A DNA stretch of 64,000 nucleotides from Corythucha ciliata (GCA_038030265.1 CM075940.1:16257604-16321603), one strand, 5' to 3'. Shown: positions 36,985 to 50,364, counted from the stretch's first letter. Notes: generated from the letters alone by a model not told the origin. Numbers and translations are program-made.

Positions 36985-39900
36985 TTATTTTTTCGTGAAA
37001 AAATGCCCAGTGATGTGAATTGCAGGCATTTCAACCGTCACGAATAGAGCCCAAGATGCAAAGTGATTAATAACGTACACTCCGATGATGAACGGTAACT
37101 GTAAACCGTAAATTATTAATTGAATTGGTTTGCTTGTCGTTCATAAAAGTCAGGCACCACCTGCATGGCTAGAGACGAATCAATCGGAGCCCTGACGGAT
37201 CCAAAAAATATGTACAGTATGGGCATGTGAACAATGTACAAGCAGTAAGACAATTTGCTGAGATGAACTAGCGGCGACCATTCAAGAAAATTGTTGACTA
37301 CGCCTTGAAAAGAGCTTTAAATCAATGAAACGCTCCCGTAGCCAATACCAAGCTCCCGTTAGGAAAATACTTTACCTCCGAATTTCATGGAGGAAGCGAA
37401 AATTATGCAGCAAGTTGAGAGGCTTATTAGAACACCCTGAGTTGAAGTTACAAGGGCAGAAGCAATCACGCTGGAATTGAAGGTGTGGTGAATTATGAAA
37501 GTTGGTCCGGTGGTAAGGATGAGGGACAGCCCACAAATTAACCATAAGACAACCTGGAAAGTCTATATATTTCAGTTTTAATGTCTCTTTACTCATCTTA
37601 AAAAAATATGAAGAATTTAATTACCTTGCCGGGGTAACTGTTTCCTTTACTTGTGAAGGAATGAGTGTACATACCCATTATAACACCAACGGCCCATGAT
37701 TTAACTCTAACGTACGGCGCTGAGTGTAGTGTACGAAACACAGCGTATTTTTCCCTGAAAAGAAAACCAAACAGTGTCAGATTGACGAATACATGAAAGT
37801 TCCGTTTATTTACGCATCAAACTCGAAGTTGTCTAACGGCAATTCGTACGAAACAGATATCATAAAGGTGACAAGTACGGACCACGCCGTTAGGAAAGCA
37901 AGAACTGAGTAAGTAGCTTTTATGCTGGATCGCATGAGGTACATTGTCAGAGGAGCTAGCACGACAAATATTTGCAGGTCGGCAGCAACGTACCATCCCG
38001 ACGGTAAACACTGAACATTTCCAAGTAATTGAACAATTTATCTGCCTATTATAAACTTATTGTATTTCTCACTTACACTATTCAGAAGTCCAGGATAAAA
38101 ATTATTTATTCCAATCACATTCGTCCACCAATATTGTTGGCACAGCTGATAGTTTCGAGTGACTTGTACTGCGCAAAGGGGCCCTTCGCACATTTTGTCA
38201 AAAATTGTAGACATCAAAAAAACTACTGCCAAGTACGCAGGGAATAGTCTGCAATTAAATTGGTTTCATCAATTGAGAATTGTGGTAGCCAAAAATAATT
38301 GGTACCTAAGGTATCGCCGGGCACACATGCGGAAAGTATTAAGTGCTGGGGATCCATTTTTCAAGAATGTGAAGGATAATATAAACCCAGTAATTGAAAA
38401 AAATACGTCGACCACAAGACATAAATTAATTATCACGCTGCCTTTCCAAGATTTAGCGATCTTCGAAAAATGATACAGGAAGTTAAAAAAAAAAAAAAAA
38501 AAAATCATAGGTCATGAATGTCACCTCATTCAGTTCAAATTTATCCACAACGGGCAGGTCGTTCTTCAAGAGATGCAACCAGTAATGAAAAAACACGACA
38601 ATTAGCTGGCAAAGGTATCGCATTCCGTTGATTGACGGTATGCTTGATGAATCATTGTTGAATAAAACAGCGTTGTTTCTTTTTATTGAAAAACTACACA
38701 GCAAGTTGTTTAGCCCTTGAAAAAAAAATGATGAGCAATATGGTGATGAACTATTGTCATAAAAAATGGTGTTTTCACCTTCGTGATTAGTTGCTGCAAA
38801 AATATCGTAAGTAGTACTGGAAATCACGGCAATTGCCAGAACTAGAAACAAGCAACTGGGCAAATGGGCTTAATGAGGGAGATTTTTCCTTTACAAATTA
38901 TTACATTCCAACGAACACACACAGCGACAAAATACGTGGCATCGTATACGACGGATTTGACTCCGTACTGCAGTCGATAGCGTACGTCGTATTTAAATCG
39001 GTTGACGTTAACAAAGCCATCAAGTCGGACGGAGTGCACGAGTTCGGAGAGCAGAACGTGAAGACGAGAGGAACGTTGTGAGGAACGAGCGACGCATTCT
39101 GCGCGGGAGACTCGTTGAAAATGATCTTGATTTTACAAGACTGTCCCTTGAACTGGTCGGTGTGTATTTTGAGGCACTCATGGTACGATCCGAGATTGAT
39201 TAAATTTCCGGTAGACGAAAAAGTCTGGAATTCACCTGATGCATCTATAACTGAATATGTTATATTCAATGTACTCACCGCGTTGATCGAAAGGTGCCCC
39301 TAAGAGTCCAGGCAATAAAACTGTCAGTCAGGCCGACCGAACAAAACGATAAAGCATTCGTAGGGCGAAAGGAAAAATCTTTTATTGAGTTTCATTCGAG
39401 ATTAAAATGGACCATTCAGGGGGGGGGGGTGCTTCGGACGTATTTCATCAGTCCCACACATGATCACGGGTGATCACATGAAATTCATCCGTGAATTTTC
39501 CGAGAGGTTTTCATTTTGCCAAAAATCCGCCCCCCCCTCACATGTACATTGGCGTTGTGCGGGCTTTAGGTATCACGTGGTTGAGGTAAGCGCTTCGGCC
39601 TTCGTGTTGTCATTGGTTCCGGCGGATTTTCTCGGCTCCAGAGTGGGCCAGCGAGATCCACCTGCATGAAGGCTAGTTCCTTGGAATTCAGAGCCTTCGA
39701 TTACGTGGTCGCCTGAAGCAGGAAAATTCAAGCGGCCCCTGACAACGCATCAAAGCGGTCAAAAATTAGGCATCACAGTCTCTTCTTCGGACACTGAGGC
39801 CTTCGATTGGGTGGCCGCCGACCGCGGAAAAATTCGCACGGCGCCAGAAAACTGCCAAACACGGCCAAAAATGCTGGAATAATTGGTGCTGGCTTATGAG

Positions 39901-40632
39901 TCCCCCGCTCAATAGTTATTTGCGGATTGAAAACGGTTTCGGAACTCACCTATGCTAACTTCGACCCCCCCTCCTCCTGAAATAAGGGGCCAAGATGGAA
40001 AAATTTCATATTTTGCGATTATTTACACAGCCAAAACTGCTTGAAAATTGAAGATATTTTCTTTAAACAATTGCCTCCATTACTTAGTTATTTGACCCCC
40101 TCTGTCGCTATGTAACGCGGTACTGCATGATTGAACGTAACAAACGAAATTCAAGTTCTGTCATGAGTTTCCAGTGAAAGATGCTCGACCGGCCGTTAAG
40201 CGGTGTTGAGCGGGTCATTAGTGCCAGGATCTTAGGCATCGCGTTGGTTTTCAACCGATTTTCTGTACTTCCCCAGCGAGGTCCGCCTACTTTGGAGACT
40301 CTTCTTTGGATTTCAGGGCATTCAATATAGTGGATAACTTAGCCTAGTAGCCCCACTTCCTCCTCCAGCCCAGTTTTGTACTCACGCTTGAGAGCCCAGG
40401 GAGTCAGTGACAGCAACCCCTCTTTCACTTTTCGCAAATGGTCGACGCATCGAATGTTCGCTGATTGACTGTCCGTTATGTCCAAAAATGCGTTGAACAA
40501 AAATCCCCGTTTAAACGACTCAACGAAAGTCGCGTTGTAAAAGTCTATGAGAGACGGCCCGTAGTGAACGCGAAATCTGTGTGAGTCAATAGCGACAGGA
40601 CAAGCTGCCAGAAATGCTAGCACAGTGAACAT
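36985..40632 (-). CDS. Nose resistant to fluoxetine (NRF-6)-like membrane acyltransferase
   Basis: A multi-pass acyltransferase-3 family protein; in C. elegans, NRF-6 relatives affect lipid uptake and fluoxetine response. Ten exons (40632-40386, 39250-38905, 38855-38525, 38460-38306, 38248-38077, 38010-37814, 37754-37625, 37553-37376, 37303-37161, 37098-36985) join in phase to 670 aa. It begins with a signal peptide (MFTVLAFLAACPVA), followed by the Cys-containing extracellular NRF domain (LIDASGEF, STGNLINLGSYHECLKI). About ten transmembrane segments follow. The acyltransferase-3 signature R-x10-H is present in GMRYLCQLIVVFFHYW, and LRLFPAYLAVVF and SKLSYCLYIVHMP are typical of the family. 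Exon 7 was extended to the AAG|GTAATT donor because only that restores the frame. Acyl donor and substrate are unknown. Confidence 0.9.
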
Positions 40633-40649
40633 GTTGATCTGCTACCAAC

Positions 40650-42342
40650 TGAACGTCACGTTTGAAGTTTCTCATTGAACGTTTTATCAGGTTCCTGAGA
40701 CCCTGAGGACGTAACATTGACGCACTAGGAACTCGACTTTGTTTTAAAAATAAAAGAGATATGCTCAATTTATTGATGTTTTATCCGGAAGCCTATTACT
40801 TTTGTCTTCGCACTTTCCTAAAACGAAGGAAAAACAGGAGAGAAATGTTACAAAAATAGCATTTATTGTCTCCCATACCATAACAAGTTATTATTGGCAG
40901 CGAATGTATCACAATACAACATCCCAAAAATGGATGACTATTTTGATTGATAAAAATTGAGCGCACAGTAAGATAATTTCTTCCTTTTTTTAAATAAAAA
41001 AACACCTTACAACCAGATAAAACAAAACATTAAGACACAGAGTGACAGAAATAATTTAAACAAAAAGAAAACAGTCTAACGCCTTCTAACTTTCCTGGTA
41101 TTACATATTATCACAAGATGACTAAACCTAATAAATACGTTCTATTTTCCACAACACGCCGAAAATATATTTACAAGTGATCCTTACACAAAACAAGATT
41201 CATACAACTTGAAAAATCACAGAATGATATCATTTATAATTTTCAACGATTTCATAAGAACTTGTGTCAACATGAAGAATCAATACATTCTTGTAGATGC
41301 AACTAACAAGGCACTGGATCTTAACCTCCTACGACTAAGGCAACGTAACATGGCACAGGACCCGTTCAAAGGTTTAGAAGATCCTTGGAATCAAAGAAAC
41401 CGCTTTTTAAAAGCAGAATTTAAAGGAAGCCAGATGAAGAGGGACAAAGTTTTAGATTAAAGTCTTGAGTGTTTCGTAGGTTTTTGGCACAGCAGAATCA
41501 CAATAGTGCCGTGATACTTTTTTTCTTCATATTATCACTTCGATGCGTTGGACGCCAAAATTATTCTAAACCCTTTGACGGTTATTTGGATACCTCCATT
41601 TTAACTAAATAAAGAACCAAAGTGAAGAGAGAAAACAATCCTTATAAAAACAAAAACAATTTGACTAAAGATTCCAAAATCCACCAAACCTATTTACAGA
41701 GAGCTCCATAAAATTGATTGCAGTTTTTTGAAAAACTAACCTCGATAAAAACGGGGATCTCTCTTAAAAATTCCCAGCAAGATAATATAAAAATAACCTC
41801 ATCATACAAATATCGATCGACCACAGTAATTAAGTCATGATGCTCCCCTTAATACTTTAAATTTTAAAGGCAAACCTAACTCTGAATGTTATAGTTTTAA
41901 GGCAACAACTAAAATTAGCATCCGCTGACAATGACAAAATTATTAATAAATAAGTGTTAAAATAACTCCGACCGACAATAACTTTAAAAAGGAACGACAC
42001 TACTTTTGCGGCCCCAACTTTTCTCTTTTGATTTAAGAAAATGGACGCTCCTTCAGGAAACAGATGTTTGCATGAAAATTGAAAGAATGGCGTGAAATCC
42101 ACTCCTTACTTTTATAATCCCGCTATTTCACAGCCAATGAGAAATAATTAAAATGTGATTTCCAAATGAGATTTATACCGGCGATTTTTTTTCGTCGAAC
42201 GAAACAATTTTTAGGCACTCGGAATTTACAAAGTAAGTAAGGGCATTATGTGAAATGATTAGACAATTTTGACAAAATTCAGATGATATGAAGAGAAAAA
42301 ACAAAAAGAAAAAAACTGAAACTGACGTGAAAAGTGTTGCTA
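40650..42342 (-). other. Probable 3' UTR of atlastin
   Basis: Downstream of the atlastin stop on the minus strand, very AT-rich, with no coding signal on either strand that I trust. A minus-strand AATAAA (TTTATT on plus, near 40860) could end the transcript, implying a 3' UTR of about 1.5 kb. Inference only. Confidence 0.35.
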
Positions 42343-45300
42343 TCATGAGTCTTTCATTTTGCCTCCGTTCTGGCTCGACAGTGTTCTCTGAAGAGCTGGG
42401 ATAGTTGAATTCATCACGGCCTGCTCAATGCTCTTTTCCACAAATGACTCGTAGATTGGCTTCATGACCTAAATAACAATGGCGTTATTATCCAGAAGTT
42501 TTCAATTGAATTCCTTAATGAGTAACATACGTTGACCCATAGAGCCGAAGCAAAAGCGTCGATGCCTTCACCGAACTCTATCATTTCACCACTATATCTG
42601 TGGATTAATAGAAAAACATACGTAAAGATATTTGATTAACGAGACACAACTTAATTTGCATTGAAAATTCTATTCACCTTATGTAAAACCAGGTCATCAA
42701 AATGATCAGAGCTATGCCCATGATCAAATTGCACAGGTTTGCCACCGAGTAAATGCCAACCAAGCCGAAAATTCCGGAGAGAACGTAGAATACGACGGCG
42801 ATAGCGAAAAACACGGCAGGAGTCCGAGCTGACTTGAAAATATTTTTGCTTTCGTTGTGTAATTTGAACTGGCCGTAGAGTTCATCCAGATCCTGATAGA
42901 GAAGGAAGAGAGAAAAAAGCTAATTCCCCTAAAAAGGGTGGTTAAAAGAAGAAAACATAAAAGCATTTCAAGTAACACGGTGCAAATGACGAGCGTGGCT
43001 GACGTATTGGCGGCACGTCGCAGTGCGTGATTTACCGGTTTTGGAGACATGAAAACAGGAGGGCTACTGTGACGAAGGTTTGTCAGATGAGACGACCATA
43101 TGTGAAAATGACCTGGCTCACTGTCAGTCAATTCATCTCAAGATCATACCCCTTCGAGTCATCTTAGTTCAAAGTGGGTGCCATTACCAATGGCGCAATG
43201 GGGGTAGTCCCCCACCCCCACCAGAGTTTTAATTAAACCCAAATAAACCTTTCAGTTGAATCATTTTCTTATAAAAAATTTATTAAAACATGCTGAACTA
43301 TTTTTTTCGGCCCGAAAAGCGTAACGGAAAAATAAATAAGTAATACAAAAAATGCACAGCCACACCCGCGTTTGACGTTCAAAAATTTGAGTAAATGTAA
43401 CACCAAATCAACAATGAGAATTTTAGTATGGCTTTAGTAATTATTCAGCGATGAAGAAGACAATATCGGCGTATGTATATGAGCGGCCAGGAACGCAATG
43501 AGTAACACAGCCAAAGAGAGCGTCAAAATCAACTTTAGAGGGTTTCCTAGTTGCCTGAAGAAATTTTTCGCCTCGTTTCGAACTCGACAATTCCTAAACA
43601 TTTGTTCCAGATCCTACAAACGGAAAAACAACTAGAACACAGCCGATTCTACATCCAAATAAACTGTTAAGGGAGTGCGTCTAATTCAACTTCACCGCGT
43701 CATTCCGAAAAAAAAGCAAGAGGCGTAATGTACGGCAAGAAGAAAAGCGTGAGCACGCTGTTTTTTTCTCCAACTGAAGCTGGTAGATTGCGTTTTCAAC
43801 AAAGCTTAATTAAAAATATATCGATAGCGTCACAAACCCCAGTGACATCATCATTCTCGAAGGCTGGGGCAGCTGCGACACCAGAGGTTTTGTAAGATGA
43901 CAAGCGTACTAATGGTCCTCGAAAGCAGCGCCCTCCTCATAGAAATTGCCCTTCTCCAAACCCTTACTCAGTATGGCAAAATGCATAGCTTATCATCACC
44001 CTTTCTTTTTGGAGGTCCAGTCGTCCTCATTTTCATAGCAGGACATGCATCCGTATGACATTTGAGGTGCGTCGTGGTGAGCGTGAGTACTTCCTCCCCC
44101 AGGTAATTCCTCATCGGTTCCGAGGGTTGATCTCGCGCGTTGGCCTACCCTCTTCCTCATTTATCTTTCCCGCCCATAAAACAATGGTTTAAAGCACCTT
44201 TGACAGCAGAGGGCGGCACACAATGTTTTCCCAAGCAAAATACATATGCTATGAATGGTGTTCAGATGCTTGTGAACAGGTGGACAGCAAGGTTCAAAAA
44301 CCAGTGGTCAGTACTGTATGAATCGTGGGGGGGGGGGGATAACACTCTCAACATTGGAGAAAGCGAAGAATTGCCGTGAGGAGGGACAGAACCCTGACAA
44401 GACCAACCAAGTAGGCTTCCTCTAAAAAGAGAAATTTGGGGGACTTCACTGATTCCCGTTTCTGCAATATGTATCATCTACCAGTCTACCCCCTTCGGAG
44501 GAAAACGAAGTATCTAGAGGGATCTGGAATTCACACTCACCTTAAATAAATACCAGGGTAGCGTTACTGTCAAGGATCAAATACTTATGTGGTCGAAAAC
44601 ACCTGCGGTAGGGGGGGGGGGGTGATGCTGAGCACGGTATTACGACTGTACACGGCGATCGCTAGACGCGCTCTGATAGATTAGTCAGAAGTCTGCTGCC
44701 CCAAGGAGAAACAGGTCTATTCAGAGTTGTCGGCGGAAAAAGCCGCAAGCGCGATCCAAGGACTCCGAATAAGAAAGAACATTATCCCCCCATACCAACC
44801 ACACTTGCGGCATTTTCCCCGGTAACTCTGAATAGGCCCCCGAGAGGGCTCGGATACCCTCACTAGCATTCAGAGGGCGGGCCTGATGGGGCTGGTGGGG
44901 TTATGGATTCCTCTCGTTCTGTCACGATGGAAAGGGGATTCCTCCCATATGCCTCTAATGTACAAACGGATTGGTGTGGGCGGGACTCCGGCTGGTAGAG
45001 ACCACTCCAGGGTCCTATAGTGAGCATGTTCCTTGGCTGTCCCTTCTCTATCCGGCTGCCTTACGTGTGGTGAGGACTAAACGTGGAAGACGGATCATAA
45101 CGAAAAGTTATGGTTCACAGTCAGATCGAAGGCAACGGACGGAACGGGGTGCTGTGATATAAGGAGGCTCTCTACATCTGTAAAAGCATACACTTCCATT
45201 TTCTAGGATGGGGTCAGAACAATCAAGGGCTATGCTGCCGAGAACTTACTGGGGGAGGGGGAGGAGGCCACCAAAATCCCCATAACCGTATACTTACGGA

Positions 45301-47822
45301 CAGTCAGCCAAGGCATGAACGGCACCGGTGACGAGTTCTAGACTCGTGTGGGACTGCCGTCAGTCTTTGCTTACAGGCCCAGAGCAACAAGGTAAGACTA
45401 GAATAGGCATCTGAATACGGAAACGAGGAGGCGGATTCCCAGGCTCAAGGAGTGACTGACTTCATTGGCGCTTGGTTTTCCGGTGATTACCTTCAGGATG
45501 GCGATAGCCAGATCGATTAACGCCCAGCTGCCTATGCGCAAGACTGGAGGGAAAATCACAGAGTAAGAGTATGGTCGAAGGACCGTAGGAAAGCGGTGGT
45601 CCTAATTACATGCTTTTGCCAGGTCCAATATCATCTACACCGCATTGAGATGATAACAAAATCTCCTTTAGGTCGACTATGTGGGGGAAAAAATGAGACA
45701 GCCTCTCTCAACGTTAATGACTGTGAGGCACCTTCGTGAAGATTCAACATCTTTGGGATCCTTTCGCTTGAGGGTGTTCCAGCCAGCTGCACTCTAGCCG
45801 AGAACCTCTTAAGCCCCACCAGGAGGAGGAGGTGGATATGCACTAGACCCAAGGGGGCACAATAATCCACTTCTTGTATGAGTAAGTGTTGGGGTTTTAA
45901 CTCCTCTAACTTTGACTCGTGACACTAACGGATCTTTGGAGTTCTTTGGGATCTTTTTTACACGAATTTGACGCAATCACCATTACCATTGTGTACAATG
46001 CATATCATTTTTAAACAAAAGCCTAATCAAATTTAGTTTGCATTATGGTTGAATAAAGCCTGATAATCTGTTCCTATGCGTTTCACCGTAAGCGGGAAGA
46101 AGAGGGGGAAAGCTCAGCACGTGATACGCAGATCATTTAAAGGGAACGCGATCATGAGAAAAGTGCAAACGTAAAATAAAATAAAATAACCGAAAGAAAC
46201 TCACCGAATCAAGCTTAATCCGATACTTCTCCGAAAACTCGTCACCACCCATTTTTCTCTTGTTACGAAACAATTCAATCGCTTCATTCTTGACGCGCAT
46301 ATGTTCACTTTCTAGAGAGGCCGTGTTCATATACGGCTTGGATCCACCGCAAACACCTTCCATGAGTTCTTGATACATGTCTTTCGCGGAAGCAACGGCT
46401 GCCAAATTGTTGGCTTCGGCAGTCGCCTGAAAGGCGGAAGATTAATACGGCTCAACAAAGGGTGTCAGCCAAAATGCATGGGGCCACGAAGCCTTAAAAA
46501 CTTGAGTTACCTCGAGCATTGATTTCGGTTCCGGTAGCTCGTCTCCGCTATACACTGTAATGTACGCTTTGAAGTACTGGGGTAATTCCTTGGCGGTAAT
46601 CCGTTGACCATTTATTTCCTTAACGATGAGATTTTCTGGGGCCAATAGTAGTGGTACAAGCCGGCGAAGGCACTCTTTGAAGTCGAGTTCAATATCTGAA
46701 AGAAAGAACATGGAACAACGCGAAATAAACAACAAGAGGGACAGATGATACCTCTTAAGCGACCATCGAAATGAGGATTGGTAGCCACGCGAAGGCCAGG
46801 GTGAGGCATTAGAAAACAATTGATGTCAGAAAAGCAGGATCGGATGTGCTTTCTAATGGATTGAAGCTCAGGATGTTGGTTTTTAGAGATCTGGAAATTC
46901 ACATGATGTACAAGAATACAAACAAGTCAAAATTAACATGAGGAATACGAACTTGTAAACGCTTGTCCAAAATTTTTTGTCCGCCTTCCTCACCATATGG
47001 CGCTTCATACGGGAAACTCCAGTCTCGAACTAAAAATTGTAGTTTCTGAAATGGTTTTCGACCACTGTCTTCTAGGGCTAATCTTCCGTACTCGGTGAAA
47101 AGCTAAGTAAGTTGAATTCACTTTGAATAACACAATGGTGTAATGGTGTCATGAGAATAAACCTGTAGGTGTTGTAGGTCGTCTTCTTGGATATTTTGGC
47201 TCAAATTATAAATTTGAATAGAGCTAATCATCGTGCTCAAGGCAAAAACAGTAGCGCAGTCACGTACGGTGCTCTCACTGTCGAAGGTTCCTTGAGTATC
47301 CAGAAGGATTATTGCCAGCTAGACGGACAGAAAAGTCAGTGGAACGATGGAATCATTCGCATTCAACCTGTCTTACCTTGTCACCCGAAGGTGTAGTGGT
47401 CAAGAAGACCTTAGACCACATCAAAATGCCGGTCGTGTCGCGTTCCGATCCACCACGCCACGAGAACCCTTCTAACGGCCTATTCTCTGAGCCCAACCAG
47501 TCGTCATCGTCACGAATGTCCACAGAATCGTACTAAACGTTAAAAAGCTTTAAATCGTGCTACATGATGCAAGAATGTAAAGGATTATTACTTTAAACTT
47601 CATATATCTGAGGAAAAAGTCCAAAATGAACGATTTCCCCTTACGAAAGGCTCCAGCTACTGAAACGACCACGACAAAGCGATCTTTGATATCCTCCTTG
47701 AGCAAGAATCTCTTGAGTTGTTCTTCATCTAGCTCAAACTTATGATCTGGTTTACTAAGGACAATCGGCACCGGAACATCTTCCCTGTCTGCATCACCGG
47801 CTCCTCTCTCTTCGTCGATCAT
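42343..47822 (-). CDS. ATL: Atlastin, ER membrane-fusion GTPase
   Basis: A dynamin-family GTPase that tethers and fuses ER tubules. Ten exons (47822-47592, 47532-47377, 47318-47163, 47102-46953, 46890-46752, 46695-46511, 46426-46205, 42892-42678, 42597-42531, 42468-42343) join in phase to 548 aa; human ATL1 has 558. The P-loop GAFRKGKS lies at about 57-64, switch I Thr in SERDTTG (about 106-112), G3 DTQG at about 136-139, and G4 RD in FLVRDW (about 205-209). The three-helix middle domain follows ([10 protein letters not shown]). Exon 8 supplies the paired membrane hairpin ([20 protein letters not shown] and [19 protein letters not shown]), and exon 10 the C-terminal amphipathic tail. The ATG follows an acceptor by 5 nt, so a 5' UTR exon is likely. 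Intron 7 (3.3 kb) contains an alternative last exon, LINE debris and a MITE. Confidence 0.95.
43279..43284 (-). terminator. Poly(A) signal of the alternative atlastin exon
   Basis: The plus strand reads TTTATT, which is AATAAA on the minus strand, about 150 bp beyond the alternative stop codon. Confidence 0.45.
43434..43613 (-). CDS. ATL: Alternative terminal exon of atlastin
   Basis: An acceptor (TTTGTAG) opens a 180-nt exon in the same phase (0) as canonical exon 8. It encodes 59 residues and a stop: [20 protein letters not shown]..., ending SSSSLNNY. Its start parallels exon 8 ([20 protein letters not shown]), so the exon is a diverged duplicate. After that it has one hydrophobic stretch ([19 protein letters not shown]) in place of the two-segment hairpin. 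A minus-strand AATAAA lies about 150 bp further on. Joined to exons 1-7 it would give a 472-aa isoform without the C-terminal tail. The reading frame is intact, but expression is inferred. Confidence 0.7.
   Translation of the reverse strand, partial: DLEQMFRNCRVRNEAKNFFRQLGNPLKLILTLSLAVLLIAFLAAHIHTPILSSSSLNNY
44140..45880 (+). pseudogene. Second degenerate LINE copy (RNase H region), atlastin intron 7
   Basis: This is colinear with the LINE at about 11030-14060. Shared landmarks include CTCACCTTAAATAAATACCAG-like text (44537; compare 11228) and GACCAACC...GGGGGACTTCA (44399; compare 11083). The RNase H start is read as [14 protein letters not shown] near 45108, with the catalytic Asp replaced by Val. 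The [13 protein letters not shown] block is near 45420. It is heavily broken and lacks the palindrome found in the other copy. Confidence 0.65.
44712..44841. repeat. AGGGGCC-family MITE inside LINE debris
   Basis: The ends are inverted: left AGGTCTATTCAGAGTTGTCG and right, as reverse complement, GGGGCCTATTCAGAGTTACC. The interior GATCCAAGGACTCCGAATAAG and CCACACTTGCGGCATTTTCC match the copies at 11365 and 57427. Confidence 0.7.
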
Positions 47823-47829
47823 AATGCCT

Positions 47830-50360
47830 GAGAAACGCACAAAATTTGTAACTAGCAGTTTCAGAAAGAGACGCTTAAAACGATCGCCCTTTTATTTCTT
47901 CGATGTTAGAACCTACGTATAATAACAGCTGGCTTATGGCGTTGATACTTTCTCGAACAATTGAAGGGACGGTAAATATTTAAATGAGGTCCCCACTTTA
48001 TGACTACATTTGTGTCGATTTGGAAATGATTCGGACGTTTGCGAGTTATAATTAACTACTTCCTGGGGTTTTGTGCACCTGTAGCCTACATCACTACATC
48101 GGGTCTTAAGGTCAGGGCACCAACGTTTTTTTTTAGTTTTCTATCTTTTTTGGCTGAGAGAAATCAGGAATTTCGGTCACACGGCGTAGTAAAACCGACC
48201 AATTCGTTTCGGGAAACATGAAAGTCACACACTGACAACAGTAACATCAAGGGCACAAAAGGAATAAAAATGAGAAAATCACAACTTTCTTATACACACG
48301 CATTACCCGGAAGTTCAACTATTAGGCTGTATCCTAAAAAATAATTCGAAACACAAGTTTTTTTCATAAATTCGACTTGCCTTATTTTATTTGTTGTCCG
48401 AGCTCCGTAACTTTAATACGAAAAAGGAAACAATGAACAGCTGAAAAAGCACACTAGTCCGTAAATCTAAATCACCGACGTAGAAAATAATATAAATCAC
48501 TGTAGTTGATTGCCAAAAGTAAACCTGAAGCGTATTTACTCACTTGAATGCAATGATCGTCGAGAATGACATTTTATTTATTTTGTTTTAGAAATTTCGG
48601 GGCCTTTAAATTGTTATTCCTTAGCTGTCAAATGGCAATAAATTAAGCTCGCGACTTACGAATTTGCACTGATTCCACGAAAATAAAACTCATGCATGTG
48701 ACTTGTGGCTGTGCGAACGTAAATACTGCCAACTAGACGTCGCGGCCATATTCTAAGGGGCGCAGGTGAGGATAATTTCAGCTGACGGCCATCAGAGTGA
48801 TCTTCGTGCGATTTTTTGGCGGCAACCCCCCTGTCAACATCATACAGAATCTCGTCAGTATCGTCCGAGGACTGAATCTGTGTTTCCAGGGGTTTCACAA
48901 CACGGGGAGTTTAAAAATCGAAACGGTTTTTTGATCCAACCGTTGAAGAGGAAGTTTCAGCGGGTTTCCTGCGTTTTCACGCAGCATATATGCTGATTTT
49001 CAGGGCCCCGGGGAATCGAATGCCACTAAGCCCGAGGCGAAGATCTTTGAAGCAGGCGGACCTCACTGTCCCGTTCAAGATATAATAATGTAAGAAAATT
49101 GTTAGGAGCCAACGATACCTATTTCTACGAGGTGCATGCATAGAGTTGTAGCCATAGGAGCCTATTATGTCCCTCGTTCAGGTGCGTCGAAAACAAACCG
49201 GTTTGGGCTGTTCGTCATCTTCAGCGTATGAAAATATAACTGGAACACACAACATAGTTTTAATCGTACTTCCAATACTCTGAAGATGGCGAGCAGCCGA
49301 AACCAGTTCGTTTTCGACGCACCTCAACGACGGCAGACTGCGATGATGACGTAGGCTCCTACCACTACAACTCTTTGCATGCAGGACTCAAAATCCTCGT
49401 GCGGCTCAAATCTAAACATTTCTGAAAAATTGCCCAAAATCGCCCACCGGAACGATTTCGTCTAAAAGCCCAAAATTTCAGTTTATAGCTAGAACTGAAG
49501 ATCAAGGGATTTGCCGTCACGATCGTCTTGAATAATATGAAATACGGATTTTCGATGAAACAAGCGGTTAAGGGGATTGCGGCGTTTTTGGCCCGTTCTC
49601 AGGGGCCGCGTTAATCATCGTATTCCCTTACCAATATCATACGAGATGAAAATGACACGACGGGGGAGGCGCGGGGGGTATGATTTCTTTCCTGACCCCA
49701 GGGGCGTCTACACGAGGGGGGGGGTCCATCTGGAGCTAGGGGGGGGCGAGCTCAAAACTTCATGAAGGGCGGGGGGGCAATGGAAGTTATTCGTGGTGGT
49801 GAGGGAGCGCCCATAAAGTCTCAAGGGGGGATGCTGTCCAAAAGTTCTTGATTCGGGGAGTTAACAAGGCGTGGTCACCGGGAGGGGGAATAAGCTCCAG
49901 GACATGTAGCAGAGAATAAAGGCTAGGGATTTTATCAGGAGGGCAAGTTCGAAGGGGTGTTAAATGAAATACCACTGGTGGCATCTACGGGACAACCCCA
50001 AATTTCGCGAATCTCGATCTTTTAGGAACCATAAATTTTGCTTGGATACCCGGTCCGTTAAATTACTAAACTTCGCGGGGTTTGTTCCCTGCGCCCCAGC
50101 AGACCCGTTTAGTAGCGTCCTGAGGTAGTCGCGAGTATAGGGCGGACCGCCGTCGGAAAAATTATGATAGTTAGGTTTTATGTTCATGGATGAAGGTACG
50201 TGAAAAGGAGTCTCGGTATCCGGTTAGTCTGGAATTTGGCTTCTTTTGACGAATTTCAGTCCATCCGACCTGGAGGATTGAACGTTGAAAGATGTTCATC
50301 AAACTTTTTGCTGAATTTATTCGATTAAGCCCACGCACTAGCACTATTCTGGAAGGTGAA
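47830..50360. other. Intergenic region upstream of atlastin
   Basis: This probably contains the atlastin promoter and a 5' UTR exon, which I cannot place. G-rich homopolymer runs occur near 49660-49780. I see no recognisable coding sequence. The ORF at 48898-48656 has no family features I know. Confidence 0.35.
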
Positions 50361-50364
50361 ATTG

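Noticed and set aside
37376..37754. Apparent frame mismatch between exons 7 and 8 of the NRF-6-like gene
   Set aside because: Extending exon 7 to the strong AAG|GTAATT donor at 37625 gives a phase-0 junction and a 670-aa closed frame.
41209..41460. 83-aa plus-strand ORF
   Set aside because: It lies opposite the probable atlastin 3' UTR, has AT-driven composition, and shows no family features.
48656..48898. 80-aa minus-strand ORF upstream of atlastin, possible N-terminal exon
   Set aside because: The atlastin ATG at 47822 already gives a normal-length N-terminus, and this ORF shows no atlastin-like sequence.
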